Source: Acidobacteriota bacterium (GTDB lineage Bacteria; Acidobacteriota; UBA890; WLXD01). Taken from it: DNA of 63,767 nucleotides. The notes beneath the pieces were generated by a model. The model was not told the origin of the DNA and did no database searches. It saw nothing but the letters and a program-made list of their open reading frames with translations. The stretch is taken from the NCBI GenBank assembly GCA_029263295.1, contig JAJCXT010000002.1, positions 1 through 63,767 on the forward strand, given 5' to 3'. The position numbers and the translations under genes are program-made. This document shows, in pieces, positions 61,404 through 63,767 of the stretch; position 1 is the first letter of the stretch; each line of letters opens with the position of its first letter.

Positions 61404-63767
61404 TCAACTTGCTCGCAACGCCTCTGAAGGGGTCGCTCGGCTAGCGCTGATCGCTGGCACGACCGACGCTAACAACGCGATCGCCAACAGAACGATCGCC
61501 GCAGTGCCGTAGCTGAAAGGATCGATCGGCGGCACACCATAAAGCACGCTGCCGAAGGCGCCGCCGAGCGCCGGCGCGGCCAGCAACCCCAACACGATGC
61601 CGCTGAGGGCCATGACGCACCCCTCGCGCAGATTGATCAAGACGAGTTCCGGGCCGAGAGCTCCGAGCGCCTTGCGCACGCCCATCTCTCCCCGACGCTC
61701 TCCAGCCATGTAGGCGACGACGCCATAGATCCCCACCGCTGAGAGGACGACCGCGACCACGGCGAGGGCCCCGAGGAGTGTGATGAGGAAGCGTTCGGTC
61801 GACCGATGATCGTCAATGTAGTCGCTGAGCATGCGGACATTCTCGACCGGTCGATTGAAACCGAGGGTCGCCATCGCGTCGCGCAAGCCGTCAATCACCC
61901 GCCCGGGATCCCCGGTCACGCGCGCCGTCAGGACCATCGGCACCTCGCCGCGGTATCGATGCGGCAGGTAGACCTGGGCACGACCATCGCGCCGCAAATC
62001 GGTGATCCGCGGGGTCCGCACGACGCCGACGATTTCCACCGCTGTCCAATCGTTGCGATCTGGGTCGGCGATTCCCGGATCGATGCCGTCAAGGCCAATG
62101 TGCATCGTTCGGCCGACAGGATCCGCGCCAGGATACGCTTGTTCAGCGAACGCCGCGTCGATCACCGCGACCTGTCGCAGTTGATCGTTGTCATCCACCG
62201 TGAGGGTCCTGCCCGAGACCAGCGGAATCTCGAGCGTCTCGAAGTAACCCGGCACGATGAAGCGATAGTCAGCAGCTTCATCACTCCACCCCAGGGTTTC
62301 GGGAATACCGACCGTGCTGTACCCGGACATCAGGCCACGCGAGCCCAGAGGTATGTGCGACACCGCACCGACTGACTCCACCTCGGGGAACTCACGGACC
62401 AGGTCGGTCAGCTGGCGGAAGGCCTCCCAGCGCGCCGCGCGATCCTGGAATGCTTGCCAGTCGATACTGACTTCGGCCGTCAACACATCTTCATTCCCGA
62501 AACCGGGCTCGACCAACGACAGGTTGATGAAGGTGCGCAAGAGCAGCGTCGCGCTGACCAGCAAGGTGAAGCAGAACGCGAGTTGCCCGACCACCAGGGC
62601 GCCGCGGGTGCCACGCCGGATTCTGCCGGCGGCGCGGCTGCTCTGCTTGAGCGCCGTCGCGGCCTCGACTCGCGATATCTGCCAGGCGGGAATGCAGCCC
62701 GATAGGAGGCTCGCCGCGAATGCCGCGGTGATGCCGAAGAGCAGAACGCCAGTGTCGACATGGACGTCGGCGGCACGCGGCAAGTTGCCGGGCTCGAGGC
62801 TAAGGAACAAGTCGAGGCCCCAGACGCTCGCGGGCACCGCCACGAAGCACACCAGCAATCCGATCGCGCCGCTCTGCAGCAGCATCTGCCGCAGCAGGCG
62901 GCCGCGCGACGCACCGATCGCCGCTTTCAGGGCGAACTCTGATAGTCGCAATCGAGCCTGGGCGACGATCAGCCCCGCTGCACTCGTGCAGGCGAGCAGC
63001 AACACGACCCCGACCGTTGCGAACAGAGCCCAGATCTGGGCGCGGACATCACGCGTCAGGTCGTCTTGCAGCGGCTCGACGTAGAAGGTCGCGGCGGTAT
63101 CGCCGTAGGCGTCGGGTCGCTCCGCTTGCAGCGCCGCCGCCATCGCGGCCACCTCCGTTCGCGCCTGCTCGAGTCGTCCCGGCGCGACGCGCACGATCGT
63201 GCGGAATCCCCAGAACGTGAACTCGTCAGGATCGACGAAGAGGGGGAACCAGAAATCGACCGCCGCGAAGCCCGCGCTGCCGCGGCCCGCGTCCAGCCGA
63301 AACCCAGCCGGCATCACGCCGGCGATCTCGGTCGGGTTTCCCCAGGCGTCGAACGTCGTGCCAACGATGTCCGGGTCGCTGCCGAACTGCCCCTGCCAAA
63401 CCCGGTGACTGATGAGCGCGCGCCGGCCGGACCCGGGTGCCGCGTCCTCTTCCGTCAACGGATTGCCGAGGATGGGATTGACTCCGAGCATCGGGAACAG
63501 GCCCGGACTGACGCTCGCGCCCGTCATCGCCACCACCAACTCGCCCTCTAGCGGAACGCTGAAGGTCCTCCCGACGACTTCTGCCGCCTCGAGATTGTCG
63601 AGTCCTCGCAGCCGGGCGGCCTCCGCACGCAGCAGGCCGGGATGCTGGTCGATGCCGGCGATGTCGATGCGCATCAGGGCTAGCCGATCGGCCTCGGCGT
63701 AGGGCAGCGAGGCGAGCAACACCGCGTTGACAACGCTGAACACGATGGTCGTCGCCACGATTCCCGT
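61404..63767 (-). CDS. ADOP-family duplicated permease (FtsX/MacB-like), N-terminal part outside the window
   Basis: At least 787 aa; the frame is open at the right edge, where it reads TGIVATTIVFSVVNAVLLAS, i.e. the first FtsX helix (about residue 110 of a full ADOP). Then come the large periplasmic domain (LGVNPILGNPLTEEDAAPGS), the central helices (LACTSAAGLIVAQARLRLSE) and the second FtsX unit (GVVAYMAGERRGEMGVRKAL; VPAISASRATPSEAL at the end). Its PadR partner, if any, is beyond the window. Confidence 0.93.
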   Translation of the reverse strand, partial: TGIVATTIVFSVVNAVLLASLPYAEADRLALMRIDIAGIDQHPGLLRAEAARLRGLDNLEAAEVVGRTFSVPLEGELVVAMTGASVSPGLFPMLGVNPILGNPLTEEDAAPGSGRRALISHRVWQGQFGSDPDIVGTTFDAWGNPTEIAGVMPAGFRLDAGRGSAGFAAVDFWFPLFVDPDEFTFWGFRTIVRVAPGRLEQARTEVAAMAAALQAERPDAYGDTAATFYVEPLQDDLTRDVRAQIWALFATVGVVLLLACTSAAGLIVAQARLRLSEFALKAAIGASRGRLLRQMLLQSGAIGLLVCFVAVPASVWGLDLFLSLEPGNLPRAADVHVDTGVLLFGITAAFAASLLSGCIPAWQISRVEAATALKQSSRAAGRIRRGTRGALVVGQLAFCFTLLVSATLLLRTFINLSLVEPGFGNEDVLTAEVSIDWQAFQDRAARWEAFRQLTDLVREFPEVESVGAVSHIPLGSRGLMSGYSTVGIPETLGWSDEAADYRFIVPGYFETLEIPLVSGRTLTVDDNDQLRQVAVIDAAFAEQAYPGADPVGRTMHIGLDGIDPGIADPDRNDWTAVEIVGVVRTPRITDLRRDGRAQVYLPHRYRGEVPMVLTARVTGDPGRVIDGLRDAMATLGFNRPVENVRMLSDYIDDHRSTERFLITLLGALAVVAVVLSAVGIYGVVAYMAGERRGEMGVRKALGALGPELVLINLREGCVMALSGIVLGLLAAPALGGAFGSVLYGVPPIDPFSYGTAAIVLLAIALLASVVPAISASRATPSEALRAS

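Overview
The window is GC-rich and densely coded. It looks like the chromosome of a free-living, aerobic or facultative bacterium with a Gram-negative envelope (TolC-type outer-membrane channel, RND efflux, Tat and lipoprotein signals). Several features point towards Acidobacteriota or a nearby lineage: four very long FtsX/MacB-like permeases of the ADOP type ('acidobacterial duplicated orphan permease'), three of them paired with PadR repressors; a serine/threonine kinase with a TPR tail; PVC-type propeller and ThuA proteins; and a three-gene transhydrogenase. This assignment rests on gene content only, because there is no rRNA gene in the window.

Layout. 1-2060: end of pntAA, then pntAB and pntB, closed by a strong terminator. 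2438-8437 (minus): a coupled four-gene operon of a ThuA-like protein, a secreted SGNH-propeller-cupredoxin protein, and two proteins matching the two halves of plant Tm-1. 8738-9268: YefM/YoeB-type toxin-antitoxin module with a palindromic operator. 9296-18745 (minus): three consecutive PadR-ADOP modules, each with its own kind of tandem inverted repeat. 18902-23196: short MBOAT-like protein, unknown polytopic membrane protein and Ser/Thr kinase. 23281-29614: His/Cys-rich secreted protein followed by a cusCBA-like copper/silver efflux operon. 29681-33614: methyltransferase, small secreted protein, a TetR/PNPOx pair sharing one palindromic operator, and an M20 peptidase. 33673-36705: FitAB-like module, a DUF3179 gene read through an in-frame TGA, a YajD-type HNH protein and a secreted unknown.

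36877-41718 (minus): carB, carA and a STAS protein, divergent from a cyclic-nucleotide-binding-like protein. 42566-49892: secreted unknown, SWIM protein, homoserine dehydrogenase, DUF4412-like protein, SLC13 transporter, glycosyltransferase, P1 peptidase. 49986-51825: an RHH/PIN module, tRNA-Ser(GGA), a 150-bp-period repeat derived partly from the tRNA 3' end, and a second FitAB-like module. 51897-60847: ceramide-desaturase-like enzyme, multicopper oxidase, DUF4214 protein, alpha/beta hydrolase, and indolepyruvate ferredoxin oxidoreductase. The window ends inside a fourth ADOP permease.

The strongest special signal is at 34964-34966. A TGA replaces the first Cys of the DUF3179 CxxC motif and is followed at the right distance by a hairpin whose apical loop is GGTCT, as in the E. 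coli fdhF SECIS. I read this as a selenoprotein. A second notable item is a pair of intergenic elements of about 137 bp (19398-19534 and 36729-36866) with long imperfect terminal inverted repeats, which look like a MITE or structured-RNA repeat family. A recurring theme is the operator fused to the antitoxin start codon in three separate toxin-antitoxin modules.
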